A stretch of DNA of 64,000 nt from Thalassotalea sp. ND16A (lineage in GTDB: Bacteria > Pseudomonadota > Gammaproteobacteria > Enterobacterales > Alteromonadaceae): NCBI RefSeq assembly GCF_000764205.1, contig NZ_JQDZ01000048.1, positions 62,001 through 126,000 on the forward strand, read 5' to 3'. A program made the translations under genes and the position numbers. Within the stretch, counting starts at the first letter, position 1; each line of letters begins with the position of its first letter. The notes under the pieces are model-generated. The model saw only the letters and a program-made list of their open reading frames with translations, had not been told where the DNA came from and searched no databases. Shown here piece after piece: positions 9,720 through 21,013 of the stretch.

Positions 9720-11836
9720 TGACAGTAGCGATAGCGCAAGGATTGCAACAGAGCACTTTAGACAACTTGGCAAATACGCCAGTGACTGTGCTCAAAGGCG
9801 TTGGTCCTGGCGTTAGCGCAAAGTTAAAAAAGATTGGCGTAAATACCCTGCAAGATGTTCTGTTTCATCTGCCATTAAGGTACGAAGACAAAACCCGGGT
9901 ATATATGATCCGCGATTTAATGCCAGGCATTCATACCGGTATTATTGGTGAAGTGGTCGACAATCAAATCCAACAGGGCCGCCGCCGCATGCTTCTGGTG
10001 CGCATTAATGATGGCAGTGGCGAATTAACACTCCGCTTTTTTCATTTTTCCGCGGCGCAAAAAAACAACCTAAGTGTTGGCACCCGTATTCGTTGCTTTG
10101 GCGAAATTCAACGTGGCGGCCGCGGCTTTGAAATCATTCATCCTGAATATAAAAAAGTGGAAGGTGATATTAATGCACCGGCGCTGGAAGAAACGTTAAC
10201 GCCTATCTACCCTACGACCGACGGGTTACGGCAAATCAGCTTGCGTAACATTTCAGAACAAGCGCTAATGCGCCTGCAGCGTGGCCAGGTTGAAGAGTTG
10301 TTGCCTGATGATTTTTTTGCCGAACCAGTGAGTTTAACTCAGGCGTTAATAACCTTGCATCGGCCTACTCCTGATGTTTCTATCGCACAATTAGAAGAAG
10401 GTAAGCACCCGGCGCAATTGCGTTTAATCAAAGAAGAATTACTCGCCCATAACCTGAGCATGCTAAAACTGCGACAATCGAGTGATAAGCACCCGGCCAT
10501 TCCATTAGTCATAGACAACAAGCTTGAACAACAATTTTTGACCAGTCTGCCATTTTCCCCCACCAATGCGCAACAACGGGTGGTGGCTGAATTACGGACT
10601 GATCTTGATAACAACATACCGATGATGCGCTTAGTACAGGGGGATGTTGGCTCTGGCAAAACCTTAGTTGCCGGCTTAGCCGCATTAACCGCTATTGGCC
10701 AGGGCTATCAGGTGGCATTAATGGCCCCCACCGAAATATTGGCCGAACAACATGCCATCAATTTTGCCAACTGGTTCACCCCGCTTGGCATTCAGGTAGG
10801 CTGGCTCGCCAGTAAGAGTAAAGCCTCGGTGAAAAAGCATGCACTGGGCGCCATTCGCGATGGCAGCATGCAAATGGTGATTGGCACCCACGCCTTGTTT
10901 CAGCAACAAGTCGAGTTTCACAATATGGCGCTGCTGATCATTGATGAGCAGCACCGCTTTGGCGTGCATCAACGCCTGGAACTTAGAGAAAAAGGCAAAA
11001 TAGGCGACTGTTACCCGCATCAGTTAATTATGACGGCAACGCCCATTCCGCGAACCTTGGCAATGACCGCTTACGCCGATTTAGATACCTCGATTATTGA
11101 TGAATTGCCGCCGGGTAGAACGCCGATTAAAACCGTAGCCGTCTCTGATATACGCCGTGAGGATGTGATCGAGAGGGTGAAAGTGAATTGCCTGAGTGAA
11201 AACCGCCAGGCTTATTGGGTATGTACCTTAATCGAAGAATCGGAAGTGCTTGAATGTCAGGCCGCTGAAGATACCGCCAGCTATTTGCAAGCCCAACTCG
11301 GAGATTTGAAAGTTGGCTTGGTGCATGGCCGCATGAAACCCGCCGAGAAACAAGAAGTGATGGATGCATTTAAAGCCGGCGATATTCATTTACTGGTCGC
11401 CACGACCGTCATCGAAGTTGGGGTCGATGTGCCTAATGCCAGTTTGATGATTATTGAAAACCCGGAGCGCCTTGGCCTCGCACAATTGCATCAGTTACGA
11501 GGTCGGGTCGGACGAGGTTCTATCGCGTCACACTGTGTGCTGATGTATAAAAGCCCATTATCAAAAACAGCCACCAAACGACTTGGGGTATTGCGAGAGT
11601 CGAACGATGGTTTTTTAATTGCGCAACGGGATCTGGAAATTCGTGGCCCCGGGGAACTGCTCGGTACCAAACAAACCGGTTTGGCCGATTTGAAAATTGC
11701 CGATTTATTACGGGATGCCGATTTGATCGCCGAAATTCAACAGCAAGCCTATTTGCTCTGGCGACAAAGTCCTGATAAAGCCGAGGCATTGATCAATCGC
11801 TGGCTCGGCAATAAAGAAAAATATTCAAATGCATAG
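9719..11836 (+). CDS. recG: ATP-dependent DNA helicase RecG
   Basis: Branch-migrating helicase that remodels stalled forks, R-loops and D-loops. The 705-residue length fits the family (E. coli 693). An N-terminal wedge domain starts with the GVGPGVSAKLKKIG helix-hairpin segment (about 25-38). The motor contains Walker A GDVGSGKT (about 309-316), the DEQH box DEQHRFGVHQRLELREKGK (about 408), TATPIPRTLAM (about 440) and helicase C-terminal motifs VIEVGVDVPNA and QLRGRVGRG. A longer frame opens at 9665, but ATG 9719 overlaps the trmH stop and matches the family N terminus. Confidence 0.97.
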   Translation: MTVAIAQGLQQSTLDNLANTPVTVLKGVGPGVSAKLKKIGVNTLQDVLFHLPLRYEDKTRVYMIRDLMPGIHTGIIGEVVDNQIQQGRRRMLLVRINDGSGELTLRFFHFSAAQKNNLSVGTRIRCFGEIQRGGRGFEIIHPEYKKVEGDINAPALEETLTPIYPTTDGLRQISLRNISEQALMRLQRGQVEELLPDDFFAEPVSLTQALITLHRPTPDVSIAQLEEGKHPAQLRLIKEELLAHNLSMLKLRQSSDKHPAIPLVIDNKLEQQFLTSLPFSPTNAQQRVVAELRTDLDNNIPMMRLVQGDVGSGKTLVAGLAALTAIGQGYQVALMAPTEILAEQHAINFANWFTPLGIQVGWLASKSKASVKKHALGAIRDGSMQMVIGTHALFQQQVEFHNMALLIIDEQHRFGVHQRLELREKGKIGDCYPHQLIMTATPIPRTLAMTAYADLDTSIIDELPPGRTPIKTVAVSDIRREDVIERVKVNCLSENRQAYWVCTLIEESEVLECQAAEDTASYLQAQLGDLKVGLVHGRMKPAEKQEVMDAFKAGDIHLLVATTVIEVGVDVPNASLMIIENPERLGLAQLHQLRGRVGRGSIASHCVLMYKSPLSKTATKRLGVLRESNDGFLIAQRDLEIRGPGELLGTKQTGLADLKIADLLRDADLIAEIQQQAYLLWRQSPDKAEALINRWLGNKEKYSNA

Positions 11837-11938
11837 GAACGGTTAATTTATTGATTTGAAATAATATCAAACAATCATTAAGCCAATTAATTTGCTCCGG
11901 TGCGGCGCAATGCAGTAAACTAAGCCTATAAATCATTA

Positions 11939-11983
11939 ATACCGAGTTGATTAAAATGAACAGATATTTAATCAACTTGGTAT
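11939..11983. repeat. MITE-like palindromic repeat, minimal form
   Basis: Arms of 17 bases (11939-11955 and 11967-11983) are inverted with one mismatch and end in ATACC. The right 27 bases (11957-11983), read in reverse, match the left end of the larger element at 35158-35184 at 26 of 27 positions. It lies in the recG-ubiE intergenic region. It could form a hairpin in RNA but has no T tail, so it is classed as a repeat rather than a terminator. Confidence 0.75.
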
Positions 11984-12010
11984 ATAACATTCAACACGGC
12001 AATAAAGAAG

Positions 12011-12766
12011 ATGACAACTGAGAAAAATGATACTACCCATTTTGGCTATAAAACGGTAAAAGCTGACGACAAAGAGTCTATGGTTGCCGGTGTTTTTCAT
12101 TCGGTTGCTAAACAATACGATGTGATGAACGACTTAATGTCATTCGGTGTCCACCGTTTATGGAAACGATTTACTATCGATGCCAGTGGCGTGCGCCCAG
12201 GTAACGCGATCTTAGATCTGGCTGGTGGTACTGGCGATTTAACGGCAAAGTTCTCCAAACTTACCGGCCCACAAGGCAAAGTGGTGTTGGCCGATATCAA
12301 TTCGTCAATGCTCAATGTTGGTCGTGATAAATTGCGCGATTTGGGCATAGTGGCAAATGTCGATTACGTACAAGCCAATGCGGAAGCCTTACCGTTTGAA
12401 GATAACAGTTTTGATATTGTTACCATCGCTTTTGGTTTGCGTAATGTTACCGATAAAGACAAGGCGTTACGGTCAATTTTTCGCGTGTTAAAACCGGGGG
12501 GTCGTTTGCTGGTATTGGAGTTTTCTAAGCCAGAGCATGAGTTACTCAATAAAGCCTACGATTTTTATTCGTTCAATATTTTGCCCAAAATGGGCGAGTT
12601 TGTCGCCAAAGATGGTGAAAGCTATCAGTATCTGGCGGAATCAATTCGTATGCACCCAGATCAAGAAACGTTAAAGTCGATGATGGATGACGCCGGTTTT
12701 GAACAAACGTCTTACCACAATTTGACCGGTGGTATTGTTGCTTTGCATAAAGGCTATAAATTTTAA
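12011..12766 (+). CDS. ubiE: Ubiquinone/menaquinone C-methyltransferase
   Basis: SAM-dependent methyltransferase that adds the ring C-methyl group in ubiquinone (and menaquinone) synthesis. The 251 residues match E. coli Ubi[13 protein letters not shown] at the N terminus, the SAM-binding [15 protein letters not shown] (about 67-81), [20 protein letters not shown] (about 118-137) and the C-terminal [12 protein letters not shown]. It is the first gene of a ubiE-ubiJ-ubiB run with almost no spacing, which matches their joint role in the aerobic ubiquinone complex. Confidence 0.97.
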   Translation: MTTEKNDTTHFGYKTVKADDKESMVAGVFHSVAKQYDVMNDLMSFGVHRLWKRFTIDASGVRPGNAILDLAGGTGDLTAKFSKLTGPQGKVVLADINSSMLNVGRDKLRDLGIVANVDYVQANAEALPFEDNSFDIVTIAFGLRNVTDKDKALRSIFRVLKPGGRLLVLEFSKPEHELLNKAYDFYSFNILPKMGEFVAKDGESYQYLAESIRMHPDQETLKSMMDDAGFEQTSYHNLTGGIVALHKGYKF

Positions 12767-12771
12767 CCTTT

Positions 12772-13428
12772 ATGAGCATGGCTAATTCACTGTTTGCAAA
12801 TATGTTAATGCCAAAACAGGCACTAACGGCGTTATTGGAAATTATAATCAACAAAGCGCTGAGTCTTGATCAGCATATCGAGCCGCAGTTGAACGCCCTG
12901 GATAATAAAAGCCTGACGCTGTTATTGTCAGAGCTGGACTTTCCTATTACCTTGCTGGTCAATCAAAACGTCGTCACCGTTCTGGCCAGTAAACTTTCCA
13001 GCGATTGCCTAATTCAAACCAATGTAAAGACCTTACCTAAGCTTAAACAACCAGAATTGTTAACCAGTCTTATCAAGTCTGGCGAGCTCGATATTATTGG
13101 CGACCCGAAGCTGGCACAGCAATTTGCCAATATCAGTGAACAGTTGAACATTGACTGGGAGCAGCAACTCGCCGCACGAATCGGTGATCTGCCGGCGTAC
13201 AAATTAGGCAAATTAACTAAGGATATCGTCGATAAAGTTGAATTTGCCAAAAACCAAATCAGCCACGATGCCAGTGAATATTTGCTGCATGAACAACGCA
13301 TTATCGTCAGCGATACGGAAATTAATCATTTTAATCAGCAGGTGGCCGCAACAGCGCGACAAACTGATGATTTATTACAACAATTAAATATCATAGCCAG
13401 CAAGATAGGGAAAACAGGTGCGCAGTAG
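12772..13428 (+). CDS. ubiJ: Ubiquinone biosynthesis accessory factor UbiJ (SCP2 domain)
   Basis: UbiJ is a lipid-binding accessory protein needed for the hydroxylation and methylation steps of ubiquinone synthesis. The 218-residue protein is weakly conserved. It has an SCP2-type sterol-carrier domain in its first half (about residues 15-115) and a C-terminal helical, probably coiled-coil region ending [18 protein letters not shown]. Assignment rests strongly on position: it starts 5 bp behind ubiE and overlaps the ubiB start by 11 bases, the same order as in E. coli. ATG 12772 and a second Met two codons later are both possible starts. Confidence 0.9.
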   Translation: MSMANSLFANMLMPKQALTALLEIIINKALSLDQHIEPQLNALDNKSLTLLLSELDFPITLLVNQNVVTVLASKLSSDCLIQTNVKTLPKLKQPELLTSLIKSGELDIIGDPKLAQQFANISEQLNIDWEQQLAARIGDLPAYKLGKLTKDIVDKVEFAKNQISHDASEYLLHEQRIIVSDTEINHFNQQVAATARQTDDLLQQLNIIASKIGKTGAQ

Positions 13429-15055
13429 ACGTCTTTATCAAATCGTAAAAACCTTTCTCAATTACGGTTTAGATGAATTATTACCCGCTAAAAAAACGCC
13501 ATTGATCGCAAAAATTGCTCGATTCAGTTTATTTTGGTTACGCAATAAGCATAAAAACCAACCGATAGAGCGCAGGTTTCGTTTGGCAATAGAAGCGCTG
13601 GGCCCGGTATTTATCAAATTTGGACAAATGCTCTCAACCCGCAGAGATTTGTTATCTCCCGAACTTGCGGCGGAGTTAGCGCAACTGCAAGATCAAGTAG
13701 AAGCGTTCGACGGCGAACAAGCAAAAGCCATTATTATTGACGCCATGGGCGAAGAGTTATTCAATCAGCACTTTATAGATTTTGACAGCACGCCGCTGGC
13801 ATCTGCCTCCATCGCGCAAGTACATACTGCGACTTATGTTAATGGCAGTAACGCTGAGCAACAGCAGCAAGAGGTCGTGATAAAAGTCATTCGCCCGAAA
13901 ATTGAGCGTATAATTAACGCCGATTTAAAAGTGATGCACACCTTTGCTAGTCTGGTCAGCCGCTTTTATTCGCAAGGCAAACGCCTGCGTCCGGTTGAGG
14001 TGGTTGCGGAATATCGCAAAACCATCACCGATGAATTAGATTTATTGCGTGAAACGGCTAACGCCATTCAACTGAATCGTAACTTTGTTGATGACAAAGT
14101 GTTGTATGTACCGGAAGTACACAGTGAGTTTTGTTACAAGAACGTCATGGTGATGGAGCGAATTTACGGCATCGGCGTTGGTGACATCGCCGAGCTCAAT
14201 AATCAGGGCGTCAATATGCAGCTATTGGCTGAACGCGGCGTTGAAGTGTTTTTCACGCAAGTGTTTCGTGACAGTTTCTTTCATGCCGACATGCACCCGG
14301 GCAATGTCTTTGTTGATGCCACAGATCCACAAGATCCAACCTGGATCGCCATAGATTGCGGTATTGTTGGCACCCTCAATAAAGAAGACAAGCGCTATTT
14401 GGCGGAGAATTTCGTCGCCTTTTTCAACCGCGATTATCACAAAGTGGCGCAGTTGCACGTGGATTCTGGCTGGGTACCGGCCAACACCAGTGTCGATGAA
14501 TTTGAATTTGCCATTCGCACCGTCTGCGAACCGATTTTTGAAAAGCCATTAGCGGAAATTTCCTTTGGCCAGGTGCTGGTGAATTTATTCAATACCGCCC
14601 GCCGCTTTAATATGGAAGTGCAGCCGCAATTGGTCTTACTGCAAAAAACCTTGCTCTATATCGAAGGATTAGGTCGACAGCTCTACCCACAGCTTGATCT
14701 TTGGAAAACCGCCAAGCCATTTTTAGAAGATTGGGTAAAACAACAAATGGGACCAAAGGCGCTATTCAATTCGGTTAAAGACAACTTGCCATTTTGGTCA
14801 GAAAAGCTGCCTGAATTACCCAATTTGGTCTATGACTATTTAAAAATGGGTAAAGAGTCGGCACTGGCGCAACAGACCTTATTAGCGCAGCTACAACAAC
14901 AGCAACAAAAACAGCATCAACGCTTAACCTATTCTATCTTCGCCGCTACGTTGTTTATTGGCGCAATCTTGTTGCATACCGATGATCAGACGGTGATGTC
15001 AGTGTCGCTGTTATTGCCTGCGTTACTGTGTTTCGGCTTAGCCATCAAAAAATAA
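13418..15055 (+). CDS. ubiB: UbiB-family atypical kinase/ATPase for ubiquinone synthesis
   Basis: ABC1/ADCK-family protein kinase-like ATPase that supports ubiquinone synthesis at the membrane. The 545 residues align with E. coli UbiB throughout. Family marks include the KxGQ motif [12 protein letters not shown], the Ala-rich nucleotide loop [13 protein letters not shown], the [10 protein letters not shown] catalytic loop and the IDCGIVGTL metal-binding motif. One or two C-terminal membrane helices occupy about 500-543. The start is GTG 13418 inside the end of ubiJ. Behind it a 6-bp hairpin (15089-15106) without a T tail is only a weak terminator candidate; the next gene on this strand is tatA, after an opposite-strand gene. 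Confidence 0.96.
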   Translation: MRSRRLYQIVKTFLNYGLDELLPAKKTPLIAKIARFSLFWLRNKHKNQPIERRFRLAIEALGPVFIKFGQMLSTRRDLLSPELAAELAQLQDQVEAFDGEQAKAIIIDAMGEELFNQHFIDFDSTPLASASIAQVHTATYVNGSNAEQQQQEVVIKVIRPKIERIINADLKVMHTFASLVSRFYSQGKRLRPVEVVAEYRKTITDELDLLRETANAIQLNRNFVDDKVLYVPEVHSEFCYKNVMVMERIYGIGVGDIAELNNQGVNMQLLAERGVEVFFTQVFRDSFFHADMHPGNVFVDATDPQDPTWIAIDCGIVGTLNKEDKRYLAENFVAFFNRDYHKVAQLHVDSGWVPANTSVDEFEFAIRTVCEPIFEKPLAEISFGQVLVNLFNTARRFNMEVQPQLVLLQKTLLYIEGLGRQLYPQLDLWKTAKPFLEDWVKQQMGPKALFNSVKDNLPFWSEKLPELPNLVYDYLKMGKESALAQQTLLAQLQQQQQKQHQRLTYSIFAATLFIGAILLHTDDQTVMSVSLLLPALLCFGLAIKK

Positions 15056-15107
15056 CAGCTGCACCCAGACTCGGTTGAGTGTACTCGAGCCTGGATTAAG
15101 CCAGGCA

Positions 15108-16070
15108 TTAGTTATCTTTAAAGTACCCTTCTACCCGCAGGGCGATGCCGGGAGTTGTTTTGTAACTTTGATCTTCTGGCCATTCAATAAACGGCTCTAT
15201 TTCAAAATAGAGCCAGCGACGGTAGGTATTCACCCGATAGCGATAGCTTAGCGTGTAGTTTTCTACTTCATAGCCGTTGTCACCATTGTCCTCACCTTTT
15301 ACCACGAAGCCTAATGCGGTTGCCGTATATCGGTCGTGTTGTTGCAAATAGTAATAGCCATTACGCCAACGATAACCGTCAAACGCTTCTGATGTACGAA
15401 TACTGTAGTTTGCGCGAAACTGTTGCTGTTCCGCAAAATTATAATCGTATTCAAAAAACAAGCGAGTACCGAAGCCATCGTCGAGGTAGTAAAATATTGA
15501 TGGTTGAAATTTGAAAACATGAATTTGCGGAGAATCCGATTGGAACTTAGCGCGAACTTTGGCGAATATATCACCGCCAGAGATACCGATACGACTATCG
15601 ACAAATTTAGAGAACTTATCGACATTTACCACCCGGATCGCTGCCGTAAATGAGTCGTCGAGACTGTCGCCGGTTAACGTTCGGCTTGCTTCTATTTGAT
15701 CAGTGTCCTCACCATCCTCTTCATCGGTGAGGATCAAATCGACTTTATTTTCTAAATGCGGCAGCCTTAGGCGTAAACGAAAGCGCTGGCTAAACACATC
15801 GAACTCTCGGGCTCTTGGTTCATAGCCTAAACGTATTCTCGCTAATGTTTCTGGCAGCAACTCTTCATCTTCGTCGGTGGCAAAAAATTTATCAAACCAT
15901 ACGGCGCTGCCAAATACCGAATCACTGATGGTATCGTGAAAGCCAAACAGCCAATCATCTTCAGGATTCGGGTGAACAATAATGGTTTCCCCCATTTCCT
16001 TGCTCTCCTCCTCACTGGCAAAGCTGCTGAAACTGTGCAGCATGATCAGTAAAAATAGATTTCTAAGCAA
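15108..16070 (-). CDS. Conserved exported protein, probable outer-membrane or periplasmic beta protein
   Basis: Not assigned to a named family. The 320-residue product has a short hydrophobic signal sequence (MLRNLFLLIMLHSFSSFAS) and an acidic mature N terminus. Many alternating aromatic strands follow, such as RLFFEYDYNFAEQQQFRANY, YRWRNGYYYLQQHDRY and YRRWLYFEIEPFIEWPED, so an envelope beta-barrel or beta-sheet protein is likely. It ends in KDN rather than the aromatic residue usual for an outer-membrane barrel, so the location is uncertain. It runs opposite to its neighbours and splits the ubiEJB-tatABC order that is contiguous in E. coli. Confidence 0.6.
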   Translation of the reverse strand: MLRNLFLLIMLHSFSSFASEEESKEMGETIIVHPNPEDDWLFGFHDTISDSVFGSAVWFDKFFATDEDEELLPETLARIRLGYEPRAREFDVFSQRFRLRLRLPHLENKVDLILTDEEDGEDTDQIEASRTLTGDSLDDSFTAAIRVVNVDKFSKFVDSRIGISGGDIFAKVRAKFQSDSPQIHVFKFQPSIFYYLDDGFGTRLFFEYDYNFAEQQQFRANYSIRTSEAFDGYRWRNGYYYLQQHDRYTATALGFVVKGEDNGDNGYEVENYTLSYRYRVNTYRRWLYFEIEPFIEWPEDQSYKTTPGIALRVEGYFKDN

Positions 16071-16239
16071 TAGTAAGTCCTTAATAGCTATCCATAATCT
16101 GCAACTTTGCAGGCTAAAATTATCGGTCGATCATTCCTAAGTATAAGCATCAAGATAAATAACAAAAAAATCAATATAAAATGTTTATTAAATTGGTAAA
16201 CTTTAATCTAGATCATGAGCAAAAACCTCTGTATCTTGA

Positions 16240-16245
16240 TATAAT
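16240..16245 (+). promoter_or_regulatory. Possible -10 box of the tat operon
   Basis: TATAAT lies 57 bases before tatA in the region divergent from the exported-protein gene. No good -35 box is visible at 16-18 bases, so the assignment is tentative. Confidence 0.35.
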
Positions 16246-16301
16246 CCAGCTAGCACTATATTACATAGCATTTACAATATTTATTGATTTAAGGAATTTT
16301 T

Positions 16302-16553
16302 ATGGGCGGCATCAGCATTTGGCAGTTATTAATCGTATTCGCAATTATCGTTTTATTATTCGGTACTAAAAAATTGCGTAATATTGGTGGTGATCTAGGC
16401 TCAGCCGTAAAGGGCTTTAAAAAAGCAATAGGTGACGATAAAGCAGCCGATAAAGAAGTAGATAAAGAGCCAGAGCAATTGGATCAGAAACAGCAAAGCG
16501 CTGAACAAAGCACTGACCAAAGCACTAAAACGAAAGAAAAAGATCAGGCGTAA
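16302..16553 (+). CDS. tatA: Sec-independent translocase subunit TatA
   Basis: TatA oligomers form the pore or membrane-thinning element through which folded twin-arginine proteins cross the inner membrane. The 83-residue protein starts [21 protein letters not shown]: a short membrane helix, then the hinge [22 protein letters not shown] amphipathic helix with the conserved Phe-Gly and Lys residues, then a charged, Gln/Lys-rich tail. tatB follows after 2 bp. The family is certain; TatA is told from TatB by order and by the FGTKKL hinge. Confidence 0.97.
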   Translation: MGGISIWQLLIVFAIIVLLFGTKKLRNIGGDLGSAVKGFKKAIGDDKAADKEVDKEPEQLDQKQQSAEQSTDQSTKTKEKDQA

Positions 16554-16555
16554 CT

Positions 16556-16903
16556 ATGTTTGATATTGGTTTTTGGGAATTAACCATTATTGCGGTAATG
16601 GGTCTGATCGTATTGGGCCCGGAGCGTTTGCCGACGGCAATAAGAACAATTCGTGGCTGGGTGCGCAACGTCAAGCAATTTAGTAATACCGTGCAAACGG
16701 AATTAAAAGAAGAATTACGGATTCATGAGTTGCACGATAATTTGAAAAAAGCAGAACAACAAGGGCTAAAAAACCTGGCACCAGAACTGCAAGAATCGGT
16801 GGACAGTTTAAAAGCGGCTGCCGAGCAAGCCAATCGGCCATATGCAAAAGATACAGATAGCACTCCTAAAGTAACAGAAAGTGAAGTGAAAAATGACAAG
16901 TAA
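16556..16903 (+). CDS. tatB: Sec-independent translocase subunit TatB
   Basis: TatB pairs with TatC to form the twin-arginine signal-peptide receptor. The 115 residues begin [26 protein letters not shown], with the Glu in the membrane helix and the LGPERLP hinge that distinguish TatB from TatA. A long amphipathic/coiled region follows ([26 protein letters not shown]). The gene overlaps tatC by 11 bases, so translation is coupled. Confidence 0.97.
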   Translation: MFDIGFWELTIIAVMGLIVLGPERLPTAIRTIRGWVRNVKQFSNTVQTELKEELRIHELHDNLKKAEQQGLKNLAPELQESVDSLKAAAEQANRPYAKDTDSTPKVTESEVKNDK

Positions 16904-17666
16904 AACCTCTACCACTACCGGTGGCTCGTCTTTGTTTGATCATTTATTAGAATTGCGTAGCCGCTTTCTTTCTATGGTGTTAAGCATTTTACTCATTTTT
17001 ATCTCACTGGCTTATTTTGCTCAGGATATCTATCAATATCTGGCGCAGCCATTAATGTCGGTTATGCCTGAAGGCAGCAACATGATAGCAACCGACGTTG
17101 CTTCACCATTTTTTGCACCATTCAAACTTACTCTGGTGGTATCGATATTTCTCGCCATGCCCTATATCTTGTATCAGGTGTGGAGTTTTATCGCCCCGGG
17201 TTTGTATAAAAATGAAAAGCGCTTAGTGGCGCCATTACTGTTCGGATCCAGTTTTCTGTTCTATGGTGGTATCGCTTTCGCCTATTTCGTGGTGTTTCCA
17301 CTGGCCTTTGCCTTTTTTAGCAGCGTTGCGCCCGAAGGCGTGGTCATTGCCACCGATATTTCCAGTTATCTGGATTTTGTCCTAAAATTATTTTTCGCCT
17401 TTGGTGCCGCTTTTGAAATTCCCATTGCCATTATTTTAATGTGCTGGACTGGGTTTACCACACCGGCAAAACTCAGAGAAAAAAGACCCTATGTGGTCGT
17501 TGGGGTTTTCGTCATTGGCATGTTATTAACCCCCCCGGATATCATTTCGCAAACCTTATTGGCCATTCCAATGTGGCTGTTATTTGAGGCTGGTGTCATT
17601 TTAGCGTCATTTTATAGTCGCAGCGATGATGAAAAAGAAGAAGAAGAGCAAATTGACAATGGTTAA
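16893..17666 (+). CDS. tatC: Sec-independent translocase subunit TatC
   Basis: TatC binds the twin-arginine signal peptide. It has 257 residues and six predicted membrane helices. Conserved points are [14 protein letters not shown] at the cytoplasmic N terminus, the periplasmic loop [15 protein letters not shown] and [34 protein letters not shown], which carries the receptor Glu. The C-terminal tail is acidic ([13 protein letters not shown]) and its coding sequence overlaps the next gene. Confidence 0.97.
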   Translation: MTSKTSTTTGGSSLFDHLLELRSRFLSMVLSILLIFISLAYFAQDIYQYLAQPLMSVMPEGSNMIATDVASPFFAPFKLTLVVSIFLAMPYILYQVWSFIAPGLYKNEKRLVAPLLFGSSFLFYGGIAFAYFVVFPLAFAFFSSVAPEGVVIATDISSYLDFVLKLFFAFGAAFEIPIAIILMCWTGFTTPAKLREKRPYVVVGVFVIGMLLTPPDIISQTLLAIPMWLLFEAGVILASFYSRSDDEKEEEEQIDNG

Positions 17667-18246
17667 ATCGTTATTCACCGGATTGATTTTATTAATCCCC
17701 GCTATTAGTAGCCTTGCCGCCGTTGACCCGAGCCTGCAAGCTTGTAGCCAAATCAATGAAGATGACAAACGCTTGCAATGCTTCGATACCTACATTGCAG
17801 CTCAAAACAGTGTGGTTACGGTAAACAAGCCCGTAATCCACTCGAATACAGAGGATGTGCCAGAGCCGTTTGTATTGTCTTCTACCCCGCCCGAAACCGA
17901 ACTTATTGCTGGTGCCGTACCTCCGGTGGCGAAGAGCCAAGCGCCTAAGTTGGCCAACGACAATCAACAAAAAGAGATTGAACAGGGCTTCGGTTTGGAG
18001 CATAAAAAAAGCGAGGCAGAGCTCGCTACAGATGAAATTAGCTATACCATAACCAAGGTAAAAAAATCGGTTCATGGTAAATGGACATTGTCATTCGCTA
18101 ACGGTCAAAGATGGGTAACCATTTCACCAGAACGAATGAAGTTTAAGAAAGATCAGCAAGTGATTATCAGCCGGGGGGTGTTCAACTCGTTTTTGCTTAA
18201 ACCTAAGGACTCTAACCGTACGGTGAAAGTAAAACGTTTAAACTAG
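17659..18246 (+). CDS. Exported hypothetical protein of the tat operon
   Basis: Function not recognised. The 195-residue product has a signal peptide ([21 protein letters not shown]) and an N-terminal [15 protein letters not shown] segment. This segment resembles the C-x(n)-RLxCYD motif of a broad set of small periplasmic proteins, including some type VI-associated ones; no T6SS genes are near, so that link is not claimed. A Pro/acidic linker leads to a C-terminal beta-rich region (about 125-195). ATG 17659 overlaps the tatC end by 8 bases; a longer frame from 17626 would add a Lys-rich stretch before the signal. Co-transcription with tatC and tatD is likely. Confidence 0.7.
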   Translation: MVKSLFTGLILLIPAISSLAAVDPSLQACSQINEDDKRLQCFDTYIAAQNSVVTVNKPVIHSNTEDVPEPFVLSSTPPETELIAGAVPPVAKSQAPKLANDNQQKEIEQGFGLEHKKSEAELATDEISYTITKVKKSVHGKWTLSFANGQRWVTISPERMKFKKDQQVIISRGVFNSFLLKPKDSNRTVKVKRLN

Positions 18247-18255
18247 GACAAGCCA

Positions 18256-20066
<1,811 letters not shown>

Positions 20067-20137
20067 CCATTAGCAAAAACACCGTAATATCAATCAGTAA
20101 AGCACAATCCAGTGCCCTACTGGCACTGCATATTGCG

Positions 20138-20953
20138 GTGTTGTTGTTTGCCTTGTGTGCTTTATTTGCCAAATGGCTAAGTTTGCCGGCAATATATATC
20201 GTGATAGGCCGCAGCTTGTTTGCCGCACTCGCCATTTATGGCTTTTGTCGGTACCGCGCTATCGCCCTGCATCTGCCAAGAAACTATCATTACAAATTAC
20301 TTGCCAGTGGCTTACTGTTAGCGCTGCACTGGTGGAGTTTTTTCTATGTTATTCAAATTAGCAGTGTCACTTTAGGACTGTTAACGTTCGCCTGTTTTCC
20401 AATGTTTGTCGGCGTTATCAGCTATTTTTTCGGTCAGCAGAAAATCACACTGGTGTTTGTCGCACAAGCATTACTTTGTCTGGCCGGTATTTATCTGGTG
20501 CTGCCTGGGGAACAAGCAAATCTCAGCAATGTTAATGCGGTACTCATCGGTCTGTTTTCAGCACTGAGTTTCGCCTTACTCACCGTGTTTAATCGCCAAT
20601 ATGTGCAAAACATGAAGCCAGAGCGTATCGCCTTCTGGCAAAATTTATATGCTGCAAGCTGGCTGCTGCCATTATTATTTACCTATCAAATAATTCCCAG
20701 CCTCAATGAACTGCTTGTTTTAGCATTACTGGGAGTGGTATTTACGGCACTCGCCCATACGTTATTGTTGTTTTCACTAAAAACTATTCCGGCGTTTACG
20801 GTAAGTATTGCCGTATCGTTAGAGCCGGTATACGGTATTTTTGCCGCGTATCTGCTACTCAATGAAACCATGACAGTAGCGATTTTCGCTGGCGGGCTGC
20901 TGGTACTAACCGCCAGTGTCTGGTCAGCTAATAGCAACCGGCATAAGAAATGA
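20138..20953 (+). CDS. EamA/DMT-superfamily permease, start uncertain
   Basis: A drug/metabolite transporter-type inner-membrane protein with about nine to ten hydrophobic segments and the duplicated EamA layout (first half to about residue 130, second half from VLIGLFSALSFALLTVFNR). Substrate unknown. GTG 20138 is the first canonical start, but it falls inside the first membrane helix. The same frame is open upstream and reads SSALLALHIAVLLFALC, which looks like genuine helix. No ATG, GTG or TTG exists in frame back to the hemB 3' end. An ATT at 20069, preceded by an AAGAAGAG site, is a plausible non-canonical start. It is probably in the hemB transcript. Confidence 0.8.
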   Translation: MLLFALCALFAKWLSLPAIYIVIGRSLFAALAIYGFCRYRAIALHLPRNYHYKLLASGLLLALHWWSFFYVIQISSVTLGLLTFACFPMFVGVISYFFGQQKITLVFVAQALLCLAGIYLVLPGEQANLSNVNAVLIGLFSALSFALLTVFNRQYVQNMKPERIAFWQNLYAASWLLPLLFTYQIIPSLNELLVLALLGVVFTALAHTLLLFSLKTIPAFTVSIAVSLEPVYGIFAAYLLLNETMTVAIFAGGLLVLTASVWSANSNRHKK

Positions 20954-21013
20954 GTCACTCAGCGATTGGGGTAACACTCAAGCGAATGCCCCTTAACTCA
21001 GGTTACTTTTTTC

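Noticed and set aside
17659-18246. Type VI secretion-associated protein
   Set aside because: Only a short motif resembles that group and no T6SS genes are present nearby.
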